Shown: positions 34,933 to 45,475, numbered from the stretch's first letter. The stretch: 49,395 bases of DNA from a bacterium (GCA_003232385.1 QIJE01000007.1:607-50001); one strand, 5' to 3'. Notes: generated by a model not told the origin, from the letters alone. Program-made: numbers and translations.

Positions 34933-36393
34933 TTAATTATTGATTATATTCTTACTTCTGACACTTGACGACGGTATATCCATAATCTCCCTGTACTTGG
35001 CAATAGTCCTGCGGGCAATGACTACACCCTGTCTTTTTAGAATATCCGTTATTTCATTATCCCTGAAAACCCTTCCCGCCAACTCCTCGGAATTTATAAT
35101 TGTTTTGATTCTTGCCATAACGTTTTTGGAAGAAGAATCACCATACGAAGCACCGGTAAAAAAGCTCTTCAACTCAAGAACCCCGATATGCGTACTTAAA
35201 TATTTATTAGATGTTGCCCTTGACACCGTCGATTCATGAATATTTAATTCTAACGCTATATCTTTTAAGATTAAAGGCTTAAGATCTCCGCTCCCTTTAT
35301 CGAAATAATCAGATTGTTTATCTATAATCTTCTGGGCTATTTTTAAAATAGTCTCCTTTCTCGTATCTATGCTTTTAATCAACCATAAGGCTGATTTAAA
35401 TCTCTCCTCTACGTAATTCTTCATGTCCTGCGGGACAACGATTTCACCGCTTAAAATTTTTTTATAATAAGAGCTTATTCTAATTTCAGGAATATAGCCG
35501 TCGTTCATGAAAACCAGATACTTCCCGTCTTTTTTTTTAAGAAACAGATCCGGCGTTATATATCTCGGCTCATCTCTGCCGAAGCTTATCCCCGGATACG
35601 GATTTAATTTCTTTAAGTTCTCCATGGAACTTAATACCGCATCAATATGTTCCCCGGTTTCTTTGCTTATCTTTTGATAATTTTTATTTGCAGCCTCTTT
35701 TAAATAATTGTTAATTATCAATTTAAGCAAATTATCGCCGCTGAAATAATATTCTGCTTGAATCGTCAAGCTTGACGCGACATTTTTGGAAGCAAGGCCT
35801 ACCGGCTCCAACCTATATATTTTGTCTAAAACACCGCTTGCGAATTCTTTGATATCTTCTTCGCTGCCGCTTTCGTTTACAATATTAGCCGATACAAACT
35901 CCTCAATGTCCGGCATAGATACGGCAAGAAACCCCTTTGAATCCAAATTGCCCGCAATATATTCGGAAAGTAAAACTTCCTGCTCCGAGAAATATCCGGT
36001 TCTGACCTGCTCCATTATATGTTCGTATAGGGTCTTGCCGCTACAAAAACTATTTTCTATACAATTTTCTATATAATTATTATCGGTACCCTTATAATTA
36101 CCGCCGGCCTTAGACAAATCGACAAGCTGCTCATTATAGTTTACTAAATATTGTGCAATCTCCTTAAATTCTTCTTCGCTCTCAACCCTGCCTTCGTCCG
36201 CCTGTAAGGATTCTTTATTTTTATCATAATCTTCCTCGGCGTCTACTATCGGGTTCTCCAATATTTCCTGATTTATCATATCGGAAAGCTCAACATTATT
36301 TAGCGCCAGCATTTTAATGGCAAGCTGAAGACGCGGGGTCATAACCAGCTGCTGAGATAACTTTAAATTTTGTCTTAATTCTATACCGCCCAT
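34933..36393 (-). CDS. rpoN: RNA polymerase sigma-54 factor
   Basis: Sigma factor for -24/-12 promoters that needs an AAA+ activator. The 486-residue protein has region I (LRQNLKLSQQLVMTPRLQLAIKML, Gln- and Leu-rich, contacts activators), an acidic region II (about 50-110), a core-binding domain with IYRLEPVGLASKN and NPYPG, and the DNA-binding end with the RpoN box ARRTIAKYRE (460-469). AGGAG precedes the ATG. It lies after lptB and before hpf. A likely target in the window is the promoter at 20341, with NtrX as activator. Confidence 0.97.
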   Translation of the reverse strand: MGGIELRQNLKLSQQLVMTPRLQLAIKMLALNNVELSDMINQEILENPIVDAEEDYDKNKESLQADEGRVESEEEFKEIAQYLVNYNEQLVDLSKAGGNYKGTDNNYIENCIENSFCSGKTLYEHIMEQVRTGYFSEQEVLLSEYIAGNLDSKGFLAVSMPDIEEFVSANIVNESGSEEDIKEFASGVLDKIYRLEPVGLASKNVASSLTIQAEYYFSGDNLLKLIINNYLKEAANKNYQKISKETGEHIDAVLSSMENLKKLNPYPGISFGRDEPRYITPDLFLKKKDGKYLVFMNDGYIPEIRISSYYKKILSGEIVVPQDMKNYVEERFKSALWLIKSIDTRKETILKIAQKIIDKQSDYFDKGSGDLKPLILKDIALELNIHESTVSRATSNKYLSTHIGVLELKSFFTGASYGDSSSKNVMARIKTIINSEELAGRVFRDNEITDILKRQGVVIARRTIAKYREIMDIPSSSVRSKNIINN

Positions 36394-36469
36394 ACGATAC
36401 GACTCCTAAGTGGTAACTAAACGATAACTATAATAAGCAGTTATAATATATAATTATATAACATCAAGC

Positions 36470-37192
36470 TCATACACTCAAATTAAACTTCTCTCCAAGA
36501 AAAAATCTCTTTACTATACTGCTTGAAATAATATGTGCCGGTGTACCGTTTTCTATAATTTTACCGTCGTTAATTATATAAGCGCTATTGCATATTCTAA
36601 GTGCCTCCCTTACATTATGGTCGGTTATTAAAATTCCTATAGAATCATCTTTCAAACCCATAAGAATATCCTGCATATCTTCAACGGCTACCGGGTCTAT
36701 TCCGGAAAACGGTTCGTCCAACAAAATGAATTTGGGGGAAAGTATAAGCGACCTCGCAACCTCAACCCTTCTCCTTTCCCCACCCGACAGACTCATAACC
36801 GGCAATTTTCTGACCTTTTCAAGGCCGAACTTGCCTATTAATTCATTAAGCCTTTCATCTTTTTCTTTATTTGATATTTTCAATAATTCAAAAATGGCAA
36901 TCAAATTTTTCTCGGTGCTAAGTTTCCTGAAAACCGATGTTTCCTGGGGAAGATACCCTACACCCAACCTTGCCTTTTTATACATAGGCAATTTAGTAAT
37001 CTCCATATCGTCCAAAAATACGGAACCGCTATCAGGCTTCAACATTCCCGAAATCATGTTGAACGTCGTAGTCTTTCCTGCACCGTTAGGGCCCAAAAGG
37101 CCCGTTATCTCACCGGGCATTATTTCTAATGAAACATTATTTACTACAACTCTTTTTTTAAATCTTTTTACTAAATTTAAAACCTTTATCAT
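36470..37192 (-). CDS. lptB: LPS export ATPase LptB
   Basis: ATPase of the LptB2FG exporter. The 240-residue ABC protein has Walker A GPNGAGKTT (34-42), Q-loop LPQETSVFRKLS, signature LSGGERRR, Walker B FILLDEPFSGIDP and switch ITDHNVRE; the ETSVFRKL and DHNVRE stretches are LptB-specific. It follows lptA by four bases. The 76-base gap to rpoN is longer than others in this cluster and AT-rich. Its membrane partners lptF and lptG lie about 10 kb to the left. Confidence 0.97.
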   Translation of the reverse strand: MIKVLNLVKRFKKRVVVNNVSLEIMPGEITGLLGPNGAGKTTTFNMISGMLKPDSGSVFLDDMEITKLPMYKKARLGVGYLPQETSVFRKLSTEKNLIAIFELLKISNKEKDERLNELIGKFGLEKVRKLPVMSLSGGERRRVEVARSLILSPKFILLDEPFSGIDPVAVEDMQDILMGLKDDSIGILITDHNVREALRICNSAYIINDGKIIENGTPAHIISSSIVKRFFLGEKFNLSV

Positions 37193-37196
37193 TATA

Positions 37197-37718
37197 TTAC
37201 CTATTTTTTTTACCGAAAGATTTGCCGACGGTTAGAGACTTATTGGAATATACTACCGCGCTGACTCTCCTTTCGGCGCTGCCTATAACGGTAGAAATAC
37301 CCGTCTTAAAATCGACGATTATTTTTTTTCCGGCAATTTTATTCTTCCCTTCATATGCAACCGGGTTTTTCGTTATAACAACAATTCCTTTTTTATCGTA
37401 ATAGACCGCCTTACCCCCGGTAATATTGCTTTTTCCTTTTATAATATGCACATTTCCGGTTGCAACAAGCATTTTAATCTTATGTTTCTTCGTATAAACG
37501 ACATTTAATACCGAGGAGGATATTCTAAGGCCACCCTTAATCACAACTACATGCCCGGTAAACACGGCAGTATCTTTTTTATTGTTTACCCTCAATGAGT
37601 TCGAAGTTATATTCGTTTCGGGTTGCAATTTATTGGTAATGCCAAATCCTTTTCCAGGAAAAATAAAAAGAAAACTTAAAAAAATAAATAAAATTAAAAA
37701 GTATGAACTTATTTTCAT
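37197..37718 (-). CDS. lptA: LPS transport periplasmic protein LptA (OstA-like)
   Basis: Periplasmic bridge protein that carries LPS from LptC to the outer-membrane LptD/E complex. The 173-residue protein has a signal peptide (1-26, to about KGFG) and a repeated short beta-strand pattern of the OstA domain, with TAVFTGHVVVIKGGLRI and GNVHIIKGKSNITGGKAVYYDKK. The ATG overlaps the stop of lptC by four bases, showing coupling. Divergence from E. coli LptA is large but domain and position agree. Confidence 0.9.
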   Translation of the reverse strand: MKISSYFLILFIFLSFLFIFPGKGFGITNKLQPETNITSNSLRVNNKKDTAVFTGHVVVIKGGLRISSSVLNVVYTKKHKIKMLVATGNVHIIKGKSNITGGKAVYYDKKGIVVITKNPVAYEGKNKIAGKKIIVDFKTGISTVIGSAERRVSAVVYSNKSLTVGKSFGKKNR

Positions 37719-38311
37719 CCTGTTATTGCCCCGCTATTTTTATTATTATGTTTATAAGATATGAAATGAACGTTTTTCCGTAATATAAAAATACCCTTTT
37801 TAATATAGATAATAAGCATCTTCCCCGAAATAGAATAACTTTTTCCTTTAATTTCCATATAGCCTGGGGCGATAATTTTATTCTCTTTCACGAAAAAATG
37901 AATCATATCGGCTTTCATCCGCATCCCCCTCGCATATTTTATTATAACATCTCCTGAAATTATAATATTTTTTGAAACGGTATTTAAGCGCCCGGATTTT
38001 CCTGTTATAATATATACGGGTTTTTTATTTTTTCCGTAAATATATGCCTTAACGCCGCTAAGCTTAATAACCTCCTCTTTTTGGGAGCGGTAATTCAGGC
38101 TTTTGGAAAATATCTCATAGGCAAGAACACCCTTTTTAAAAAATTTATAATCGACCTTCTTTAAACTTATATAGCCCTTGGAAATTTTAAAATTCAGCAG
38201 GTCTTTTTTGTTGTTTAAATAATGAATAATTAAAAAAAAGCCTAGTATGAGAATAAAAACGACACCCGATATAAGGGTTATTTTCCTTAAAATTTGCCGA
38301 TCTAAAAACAT
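37715..38311 (-). CDS. lptC: LPS export protein LptC
   Basis: Membrane-anchored relay between LptFG and LptA. The 198-residue protein has a single N-terminal membrane helix (about 11-30, LISGVVFILILGFFLIIHYL) and a periplasmic beta-jellyroll with several short strands such as GRLNTVSKNIIISGDVII, the LptC pattern. It is encoded between kdsC (eight bases) and lptA (four-base overlap). Sequence identity in this family is low, so the gene order is much of the evidence. Confidence 0.87.
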   Translation of the reverse strand: MFLDRQILRKITLISGVVFILILGFFLIIHYLNNKKDLLNFKISKGYISLKKVDYKFFKKGVLAYEIFSKSLNYRSQKEEVIKLSGVKAYIYGKNKKPVYIITGKSGRLNTVSKNIIISGDVIIKYARGMRMKADMIHFFVKENKIIAPGYMEIKGKSYSISGKMLIIYIKKGIFILRKNVHFISYKHNNKNSGAITG

Positions 38312-38319
38312 TATTTTTT

Positions 38320-38841
38320 TTATAGGTTATTTAAAAAATTTAAAAGAAGTCCCTTTTTTTCCAATATAATATCGCAAACCTCTCTTACAGCCCCGTATCC
38401 GCCCTCTTTAACGGTTATAATATCGGCATGAGCCCCGACGTATTCCGGTGCATTCGGAACGGATGCGGAAACGGCAGCCGATTTTAGAAGCTCAATGTCT
38501 ACTATGTCATCGCCCATATAAAATAAATTTTTAACGGTCATACCATAGTCTTTTAAAATCAGCTCTAAAGCGTTATATTTGTCCTTGCATCCCTCTATGT
38601 AAAAATCTACGCCAAGTTCTTTTGCCCTGATAGCAGCGGCATTGCTTGTCCTGGCGGAAATCATACCTACTTTAAGCCCTAATTCCCTGACCAATTTTAT
38701 ACCGGCACCGTCGCGGACGAAAAATGTTTTCATTTCAACCCCATTTTCCGATAAATATATCTTTCCGTCGGTTAAAATTCCGTCGATGTCGAAAACTAAG
38801 ATTTTTATCTCCTCAAAGCTGGAATCAATTCCGTAATCCAT
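38320..38841 (-). CDS. kdsC: 3-deoxy-D-manno-octulosonate 8-phosphate phosphatase
   Basis: Removes the phosphate from Kdo-8-phosphate to give Kdo, the inner-core sugar of LPS. The 173-residue protein is a capless HAD phosphatase, with catalytic Asp18 and Asp20 in VFDIDGILTDG, motif II SARTSNA and the final YMGDDIVDIELL acid pair. It forms a tetramer in known homologues. It lies 66 bases after kdsD and directly before lptC. Confidence 0.95.
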   Translation of the reverse strand: MDYGIDSSFEEIKILVFDIDGILTDGKIYLSENGVEMKTFFVRDGAGIKLVRELGLKVGMISARTSNAAAIRAKELGVDFYIEGCKDKYNALELILKDYGMTVKNLFYMGDDIVDIELLKSAAVSASVPNAPEYVGAHADIITVKEGGYGAVREVCDIILEKKGLLLNFLNNL

Positions 38842-38907
38842 ATGAATTCTCGCCTTTAAAGTTAAGTTAATGTTTATAATTCTCTTGCGTATTCACATTT
38901 ATTCCAA

Positions 38908-39879
38908 TCAAATTATTCCCGCTTTTACTATATCGTGCATACGTATAACACCCACCGGCTTATTATTATCCGCAGATTCTACCGCAAATAGCGACGTAAT
39001 TTTCAAATCCTCCATTTTTCTCAGGGCATTTACGGCAAGCGTATCTTCTATGATGGTTTTGGGATTTTTAGTCATAATATCTCTGACGGACCTGCCTATA
39101 ATATTTTCCGCAGAACCCAATAACGCCCTTCTTAAATCTCCGTCTACGATAATGCCGCAAAGACAAAGGTTGTTATCTATAACACCGGTCAATCCCAACC
39201 TTTTAGAGTTCATCTCTATAATTGCATCTTTCAGCAATGCCGAGTCTTTTACCAACGGAACTTCATTGCCCCTGTGCATTATATCCGTTACCTTCAAAAA
39301 CTTTTTACCGATAGAACCTCCGGGGTGAAGCTTGGCAAAATCTTCTTCGAGAAAATTTCGTTTTTTCAGCAAAGAAACCGCTAAAGCGTCTCCTATTGCA
39401 AGCTGCACGGCAGTGCTTGCCGTAGGGGCGAGATTATAGGGACAAGCCTCCTTTTTTACCGATATATCGAAAAAATAATCCGACAGCGCAAAAAGCCGCG
39501 AATTTTTGTTTCCGGAAAATCCTATTACCTTAGCGCCTATAAACTTTATAGCGGGTAATATGGCGATTATCTCCTTGGTATTGCCGCTGTTAGAGAGTAT
39601 TATCACGGCATCGTTCGACGAAATCACGCCTAAATCCCCATGCGACGCCTCCGCCGGATGCATAAAAAAAGACGGTGTGCCGGTGCTTGCAAGGGTCGAA
39701 GATATTTTCCTTGCAATAATGCCGGATTTTCCCATCCCCGTAAGTATCACTTTGCCCGTTATATCAATGAGACAATCTATCATTCTTTCAAAATTTTCGT
39801 CAAGCCTATCCGTCAGGGCCATTATCGAATCGGCCTCCACCTTTAATACATCCATAGCCGTCTCTAATATATCATGCAT
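38908..39879 (-). CDS. kdsD: Arabinose-5-phosphate isomerase
   Basis: Converts ribulose-5-phosphate to arabinose-5-phosphate, the sugar used by KdsA. The 323-residue protein has an N-terminal SIS domain (about 25-175; GMGKSGIIARKISSTLASTG, MHPAEASHGDLG, LSNSGNTKEI) and two CBS domains (about 205-323) that probably sense nucleotides or sugar phosphates. The GMGKSG and HPAEASHGD blocks are diagnostic for the KdsD/KpsF/GutQ group. Its ATG overlaps the end of kdsA by eight bases. Placement in the Kdo operon supports KdsD. Confidence 0.95.
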   Translation of the reverse strand: MHDILETAMDVLKVEADSIMALTDRLDENFERMIDCLIDITGKVILTGMGKSGIIARKISSTLASTGTPSFFMHPAEASHGDLGVISSNDAVIILSNSGNTKEIIAILPAIKFIGAKVIGFSGNKNSRLFALSDYFFDISVKKEACPYNLAPTASTAVQLAIGDALAVSLLKKRNFLEEDFAKLHPGGSIGKKFLKVTDIMHRGNEVPLVKDSALLKDAIIEMNSKRLGLTGVIDNNLCLCGIIVDGDLRRALLGSAENIIGRSVRDIMTKNPKTIIEDTLAVNALRKMEDLKITSLFAVESADNNKPVGVIRMHDIVKAGII

Positions 39880-40750
39880 GCCGCTTTGATATCTCTAAAA
39901 TACCTTTTAATTCATCTTTAAACGAACTTAAATAAACCGAATTGGCAGAGTCGCTCAGCGCCTGCGGGGGATCGGCATGAACCTCAAAAAATATGCCGTC
40001 TACTCCTACCGCTGAAGCGGCCCTTGCAAGCGGCATAACGTATTTCCTGCCTCCGGAAGAAGCGGCTACGCCCGGAAGTTGCACACTGTGCGTAGCGTCG
40101 AAAACGACAAGGGCGTCGAACTCCTTCATTACTATCAGCGACCTGAAATCTACTACAAGGTTGTTATAACCGAAACTTACACCCCTTTCGGTCAAGATTA
40201 TCTTATTATTTCCGACCGATTTTATCTTCTCTACGATATATTTAGTATCCCATGGAGCCAAAAACTGCCCTTTTTTAACATTGACTATTTTTCCCGTTTT
40301 TGCCGCCTCTAACAGCATATCCGTTTGTCGAGACAAAAACGCCGGTATCTGAATTATATCAAGAACAGCCTTAGCCTTTTCTATCTCGCGAACATCGTGA
40401 ACATCGCTTAAAACCGGAATACCGTATTTTGCTTTAATACCTTCAAGTATTTCAAGCCCCTTATCGATCCCGGGTCCCCTGAAGGAATTAATGGACGTTC
40501 TGTTCGCTTTATCATAAGATGCTTTAAATATAAGATTAAAATTAAGCTCTTCCGAATAGTCCTTTAAAATTCCGGCAATATTATATGCAGTCTCGGCGTC
40601 TTCTATGACGCACGGTCCTGCTATGATAAACGGATAAGTATTATCGAATTTGAAGTTTAATAAATACCCTAAATCATCTTTTGTAAAAATACTATCTGTT
40701 TTCATGGTCGGAAGATTATAATGCAAGGGTTTTCCTCTTATTTTTTGCAT
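39872..40750 (-). CDS. kdsA: 3-deoxy-8-phosphooctulonate synthase
   Basis: Condenses arabinose-5-phosphate with phosphoenolpyruvate to Kdo-8-phosphate. The 292-residue protein has [37 protein letters not shown], and [12 protein letters not shown], the class markers. Two starts are possible. The ATG at 40750 has GGAG ten bases upstream and overlaps pyrG by 35 bases. The ATG at 40705 has no clear ribosome site but begins nearer to the usual length. I keep the longer one. Gene order pyrG-kdsA-kdsD-kdsC is shared with other Deltaproteobacteria. Confidence 0.95.
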   Translation of the reverse strand: MQKIRGKPLHYNLPTMKTDSIFTKDDLGYLLNFKFDNTYPFIIAGPCVIEDAETAYNIAGILKDYSEELNFNLIFKASYDKANRTSINSFRGPGIDKGLEILEGIKAKYGIPVLSDVHDVREIEKAKAVLDIIQIPAFLSRQTDMLLEAAKTGKIVNVKKGQFLAPWDTKYIVEKIKSVGNNKIILTERGVSFGYNNLVVDFRSLIVMKEFDALVVFDATHSVQLPGVAASSGGRKYVMPLARAASAVGVDGIFFEVHADPPQALSDSANSVYLSSFKDELKGILEISKRHA

Positions 40751-42452
40751 GCGAAGATTTCTCCAATCCGTTTAACGCATTGGAATATTTTACCGCCGCA
40801 GCGACAAATCCTCTAAATAAAGGGTGAGGGTATAAGGGCGAAGACTTAAATTCGGGATGGAATTGACATCCTATAAACCACGGATGGTCCTTTAACTCAC
40901 AAATTTCGATAAGTTTGCCGTCGGGAGAAACGCCGGAGAAAATAAAACCGGAAGCCTCAAACGCTTCTCTGTATTTATTATTAAATTCAAACCGGTGCCG
41001 ATGTCTCTCGCTTATAGAAATAGTACCGTCATGATTTAATTCGACACCGTTTTTGTCGTTGGTTACATGATTATATCTTTTATTGTTTCTAAAATAAATA
41101 CTATATGCAAGGGTATTCTTGGATATTACGCACGGATATGCGCCAAGCCTCATAGTTCCGCCCATATTGCCTATATCCTTCTGATCGTCCATTATATTTA
41201 TTACCGGGTTCGGGGTAGTTGCATTAAATTCATAAGAATTAGCGTCTCTAAGCCCGAGTACGTTTCTGGCATACTCTATCGTCAAAAGCTGCATTCCGAG
41301 GCATATTCCCAAGTATGGAATTTTATTGATCCTTGCATACTCTACAGCCTGCAACATGCCGTTAATTCCGCGAAGGCCGAAACCGCCGGGGACTAAAATA
41401 CCGGAACAGTCCTCTAATTCTTTAAGCTTTTCTTTAAGGCAATCTCCTTCAAAATCTTCGGAATTTATATATTTTACTTTTACATTAATACTATTAGCGA
41501 GTCCCCCGTGAATCAGGCTTTCGTTTAGGCTTTTATAAGACTCCCTAAGGTTAACATACTTGCCGATAATACCGATGGTTATATAATTCTTAAGTGTTTT
41601 TAGGGTGTTTGATATATTTTCCCATTCACTTAAATCCGGGGATCTTGCCCATATATTTAAATATTCTATTATTTTAGAATCAAGTCCTTCTCTGCGCAAG
41701 GCAAGCGGCACGTCGTAAATGCTGTCCTCGTCCTTAGCGGTAATAACCGCTCCTTCTTCCACGTTACAGAATAACGCTATTTTCGCCTTAATATCTCGGG
41801 GTAACATCCTATCCGCCCGGCATATTATAATAGAAGGTTCTATCCCTATCGCCCTCAGTTCTCTCACCGAATGCTGTGTGGGTTTTGTTTTTAATTCTCC
41901 GGCGGTTTTAATAAACGGAACAAGGGTAAGATGAATATATAATACATTATCTTTGCCCTTATCCAATTTAAACTGCCTTATCGCCTCAAGAAACGGAAGA
42001 CTCTCTATGTCCCCGACCGTTCCGCCTATTTCCACGATTACGACATCCTTGCCGTCCGCGGCTTCCATTATATTCTTTTTTATTTCGTCTGTAATATGGG
42101 GTATAACCTGAACGGTCTTGCCCAGATACAAACCCCTTCTTTCGTTATTGATAACGGTATCGTAAACCTTACCGCTCGTTAAATTATTCTTTTTTGTAAG
42201 CGAAAGCGACGTAAATCTCTCATAATGTCCCAAATCAAGGTCTGTCTCCGCTCCGTCATCGGTAACAAATACCTCTCCGTGCTGAAAGGGGTTCATCGTT
42301 CCGGGATCTACGTTTATATACGGATCTAACTTCTGTATGGTAATATTGAAACCCCTCGCTTCAAGAAGAGTTCCTATGGAAGAAGCGGCTACGCCCTTCC
42401 CCAGGCTTGAAACGACGCCACCGGTAATAAAAATATATTTCGTCTTATCCAT
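40716..42452 (-). CDS. pyrG: CTP synthase
   Basis: Makes CTP from UTP and ATP, using ammonia released from glutamine. The 578-residue protein has the synthase domain ([27 protein letters not shown] at the start, [38 protein letters not shown] next) and the C-terminal glutamine amidotransferase (GVLVPGGFG-like and [11 protein letters not shown], with Cys in [13 protein letters not shown]). It overlaps dapB by eight bases and kdsA by about 35, so all three may be translationally coupled. CTP is also needed to activate Kdo, in line with its neighbours. Confidence 0.97.
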   Translation of the reverse strand: MDKTKYIFITGGVVSSLGKGVAASSIGTLLEARGFNITIQKLDPYINVDPGTMNPFQHGEVFVTDDGAETDLDLGHYERFTSLSLTKKNNLTSGKVYDTVINNERRGLYLGKTVQVIPHITDEIKKNIMEAADGKDVVIVEIGGTVGDIESLPFLEAIRQFKLDKGKDNVLYIHLTLVPFIKTAGELKTKPTQHSVRELRAIGIEPSIIICRADRMLPRDIKAKIALFCNVEEGAVITAKDEDSIYDVPLALRREGLDSKIIEYLNIWARSPDLSEWENISNTLKTLKNYITIGIIGKYVNLRESYKSLNESLIHGGLANSINVKVKYINSEDFEGDCLKEKLKELEDCSGILVPGGFGLRGINGMLQAVEYARINKIPYLGICLGMQLLTIEYARNVLGLRDANSYEFNATTPNPVINIMDDQKDIGNMGGTMRLGAYPCVISKNTLAYSIYFRNNKRYNHVTNDKNGVELNHDGTISISERHRHRFEFNNKYREAFEASGFIFSGVSPDGKLIEICELKDHPWFIGCQFHPEFKSSPLYPHPLFRGFVAAAVKYSNALNGLEKSSHAKNKRKTLAL

Positions 42453-43242
42453 TTTTATTTAACCCCAGAACATCCCTCATATCGTAAAATCCCTTATTCT
42501 TTTCGCCAAGCCAAACGGCAGCCTTTATGGCCCCTCTTGCAAAACTATTTCTCGATACCGCCTTGTGCGACACCTCTATGGTTTCTTCATTACCGGCAAA
42601 TATAACCTTATGTTCGCCTATTATATCCCCGGCTCTGACCGATAAAATACCTATCTCGTCTTTTTTTCTCTCCCCTATATCACCGCATCTGCCGAAAACG
42701 GCGTTCTTACTTAAATCGACATTTCTCTGTTTCGCAACAGACTCGGCAAGCATCTTAGCCGTCCCGCTTGGGGCATCCTTTTTTCTCCTATGGTGCATTT
42801 CTATTATTTCACAATCGTAATCCGAGCCCAAATATTTAGAAACGTCATATACCACATTTAATAAAACGTTAATCCCGAGACTCATATTGCCGGATAAAAC
42901 CACGGGGATACGCTCTCCATATCCCTCTATAATCTTAACGTCTTCTTCGGAAAATCCGGTGGAACCTATGACTATCGGAACATTGTGCGACGCGGCCTCT
43001 TCGGCGTTAGCCATGGACGCGTTCCTTGAAGTAAAATCTATTATCACTCTATTTTCAATCTTTTCTGTCAAAAGAAGTGTCTTTTTCAACGTTAAAAACC
43101 TGTCCGAACGTTCGGATGTTATCTCGTCCTCAATATAAGACGAATCTACTCCCCCGATAAAAGACAAATTATCATAATCGGCTATAAGGGATATTATGGC
43201 ACTGCCCATCCTGCCCTTACTACCGCATACTATTACATTCAT
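42445..43242 (-). CDS. dapB: 4-hydroxy-tetrahydrodipicolinate reductase
   Basis: Second step of the lysine and diaminopimelate branch, with NAD(P)H as donor. The 265-residue protein has the nucleotide loop [10 protein letters not shown] (4-13), [18 protein letters not shown] and the substrate block [16 protein letters not shown] choose the ATG at 43242 because GGAG lies five bases before it; an ATG at 43269 in the same frame has no ribosome site. It follows dapA by 36 bases and overlaps pyrG by eight. Confidence 0.95.
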   Translation of the reverse strand: MNVIVCGSKGRMGSAIISLIADYDNLSFIGGVDSSYIEDEITSERSDRFLTLKKTLLLTEKIENRVIIDFTSRNASMANAEEAASHNVPIVIGSTGFSEEDVKIIEGYGERIPVVLSGNMSLGINVLLNVVYDVSKYLGSDYDCEIIEMHHRRKKDAPSGTAKMLAESVAKQRNVDLSKNAVFGRCGDIGERKKDEIGILSVRAGDIIGEHKVIFAGNEETIEVSHKAVSRNSFARGAIKAAVWLGEKNKGFYDMRDVLGLNKNG

Positions 43243-43278
43243 TTTAACTCCGTCAATGATTATACTCATAAGTTTTTA

Positions 43279-44151
43279 TTATAATATTCCGTATTCTTTT
43301 AATGCGATCCTGATTTTTTCTACTATTACTGCAGAGGGTTCCGATAACGGAAGCCTTATTTCATTTTCTATAAATCCCATAATATTAAGAGCCTTCTTGA
43401 CCGGGATAGGATTTGTTTCTATGAACATCGCATGTATCAAGGGAAGAATCTTAAAATTAATCTCTCTAGCGGACTTGAAGTTGCTCTCAAGGGCATAATT
43501 CGTCATAAAAGCCATATCCCTGGGTGCTACGTTGGAGACGGTAGAAATAACGCCGTGCCCGCCGACTGCAATAATGGGAAGCGTAAGGGCATCGTCGCCG
43601 GATAACACACAAAATCTCTCAGGGGCTTTTCTTAAAATAGCGACAGCCTGATCTATGGAACCGCTGGCCTCCTTGATTCCGACTATATTATCTATTTCCG
43701 CAAGCCTTAATACCGTTTCGGGAAGAATATTCACCGCCGTTCTAGAGGGAACGTTGTAAAGAATAACCGGCATAGAACAGTTTTGCGCTATCGTTTTAAA
43801 GTGGAGATAAAGACCTTCCTGCGTAGGCTTGTTATAATACGGAGCGATTTGTAAATGCCCGTCTATCTTAAACCTTTCCGCCTCTTTTACGAGACGGACC
43901 GCCTCTACGGTATTATTTGAACCCGTACCGGCGATAACCTTAATTTTACCGTAAGCAAATTCAGATACTATCTCTATAACCTCTATATGCTCTTTAAAGG
44001 ATAAGGTTGCAGATTCACCCGTGCTTCCGCAGGCTACGATTCCGTCCGCGCCGTTTTCTATCTGAAACTCTATCAATTTTTTGAGGGCTTTCTCATCAAT
44101 CCTGCCATTTTTAAACGGCGTAACGATAGCCGTAAAAACTCCCTTGAACAT
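43279..44151 (-). CDS. dapA: 4-hydroxy-tetrahydrodipicolinate synthase
   Basis: Condenses pyruvate with aspartate semialdehyde. The 290-residue protein is a TIM barrel with GVFTAIVTPF, CGSTGESATL, the catalytic Tyr in ILYNVPSRTAVN (near 133) and the Schiff-base Lys in IVGIKEASGS (near 161). GGGAGAG precedes the ATG. It stands between lysA (61-base gap) and dapB, so the window holds three lysine genes; the remaining steps (dapD/L, dapE, dapF) are elsewhere. Confidence 0.96.
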   Translation of the reverse strand: MFKGVFTAIVTPFKNGRIDEKALKKLIEFQIENGADGIVACGSTGESATLSFKEHIEVIEIVSEFAYGKIKVIAGTGSNNTVEAVRLVKEAERFKIDGHLQIAPYYNKPTQEGLYLHFKTIAQNCSMPVILYNVPSRTAVNILPETVLRLAEIDNIVGIKEASGSIDQAVAILRKAPERFCVLSGDDALTLPIIAVGGHGVISTVSNVAPRDMAFMTNYALESNFKSAREINFKILPLIHAMFIETNPIPVKKALNIMGFIENEIRLPLSEPSAVIVEKIRIALKEYGIL

Positions 44152-44212
44152 AACGACTCTCCCGTGCTTTTTATATTAATAATATTGCATTGTTTTATTG
44201 TTTCAAGTTTAC

Positions 44213-45472
44213 TTATATTCGAGTATAATCCGGAATCATCTCTTTATCCGTCAGGTCTTCATAAGTCTCCCGGCGCCTTATCAGAGAAAATCTATCTTTA
44301 TCGACAAGCACCTCTGCGACCCTCGGTCTTGAGTTGTAATTAGACGACATAGAAAAACCGTAAGCTCCGGCACTGAATACGGCAAGCAAATCACCCTCTT
44401 CAACCCCGTTCATAACCCTATCCTTACCTAAAAAATCGGCAGATTCGCATATGGGACCGACTATATCGACCTTAAGCTTAGCGCCGCTTTTTTTAATTAC
44501 GGGAATGATTTCATGGTAAGCCTCGTATAACGCCGGCCTAAGTAAATCGTTCATACCGCCATCCACTATAACAAATTTTTTACTACCGGCATCCTTATTG
44601 TGTATTACCTTTGTAACGAATATCCCGCTATTCCCAGCAATAAGCCTTCCCGGTTCAAATATAACCTGCCCGTCGTAGCCCGTCAATATTTTTTTTATAG
44701 AATTCATGTAGGTAGAAGGGTGCGGGGGCATTTCGTTTTCATACGTAATACCGAGACCCCCGCCCAGATCTAAATATTTAATATCTATGCCTTTTGCAAT
44801 AATTTTTAAAAGCAGTTTATTTATAATTTTCACCGCATCATTAAACGGCGATATCTCGGTAAGTTGCGACCCTATGTGGCAGTCAAGCCCTACGATATCG
44901 ATATTGTTCAATCCTTCCGCCTTTTCATACGCAACTAACGCTTGTCTTATGTTGATTCCGAATTTGTTTTTCTTAAGTCCCGTAGAAATATACGGATGCG
45001 TCTTCGGATCGACGTTAGGGTTAATCCTAAAGGAAATTCTTGCCTTTTTACCTATTCTTCCGGCAACTTTATCAATGAGGAAGACCTCGGGCAACGACTC
45101 TACGTTGAACATTAATATATCGGATTTTAGAGCAAATTCTATCTCAGCTTCAGTTTTTCCCACACCGGAATACACAACCTTTTTCGTATCTACTCCGGCC
45201 TTAATTGCCCTGAAAAGCTCTCCTCCGGAAACGATATCCGCCCCCCAACCCATTTTAAACAAAAAATTTAGAATAGCTATATTGGAATTGGCCTTTACAC
45301 TATAACAAACAATGGAATTTAAAACCTTAGAGCTTTCGTTAAATACGTTAAAATGCCTTTTTAGGGTTGCAAGCGAATATAGATAAAAAGGGGTTCCGAC
45401 CTCGGATGCAATCTCTCTAACGGGAATATCCTCGCAATAAAGCTCATTTTCTTTAAAAATAAAATCATTCAT
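44213..45472 (-). CDS. lysA: Diaminopimelate decarboxylase
   Basis: Last step of lysine synthesis, with pyridoxal phosphate. The 419-residue fold-III enzyme has the cofactor lysine in CYSVKANSN near residue 59, LGGGLGI and EPGRLIAGNSGIF phosphate-binding parts, VDGGMNDLLRPALY, and the second-subunit cysteine in GPICESADFLG. YGFSMSSNYNSRPRVAEVLVD follows, as in DAP decarboxylases rather than ornithine or arginine enzymes. It starts four bases after the polyprenyl synthase stop. Confidence 0.96.
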   Translation of the reverse strand: MNDFIFKENELYCEDIPVREIASEVGTPFYLYSLATLKRHFNVFNESSKVLNSIVCYSVKANSNIAILNFLFKMGWGADIVSGGELFRAIKAGVDTKKVVYSGVGKTEAEIEFALKSDILMFNVESLPEVFLIDKVAGRIGKKARISFRINPNVDPKTHPYISTGLKKNKFGINIRQALVAYEKAEGLNNIDIVGLDCHIGSQLTEISPFNDAVKIINKLLLKIIAKGIDIKYLDLGGGLGITYENEMPPHPSTYMNSIKKILTGYDGQVIFEPGRLIAGNSGIFVTKVIHNKDAGSKKFVIVDGGMNDLLRPALYEAYHEIIPVIKKSGAKLKVDIVGPICESADFLGKDRVMNGVEEGDLLAVFSAGAYGFSMSSNYNSRPRVAEVLVDKDRFSLIRRRETYEDLTDKEMIPDYTRI

Positions 45473-45475
45473 AAT

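Noticed and set aside
36588-37235. A 215-codon open frame on the plus strand opposite lptB
   Set aside because: lptB on the minus strand has all ABC motifs; the opposite frame has no family features and runs through the lptA end. Such antisense frames are common in this AT-rich coding style (also at 21084-21557, 27680-28108, 39506-39889 and 44787-45305).
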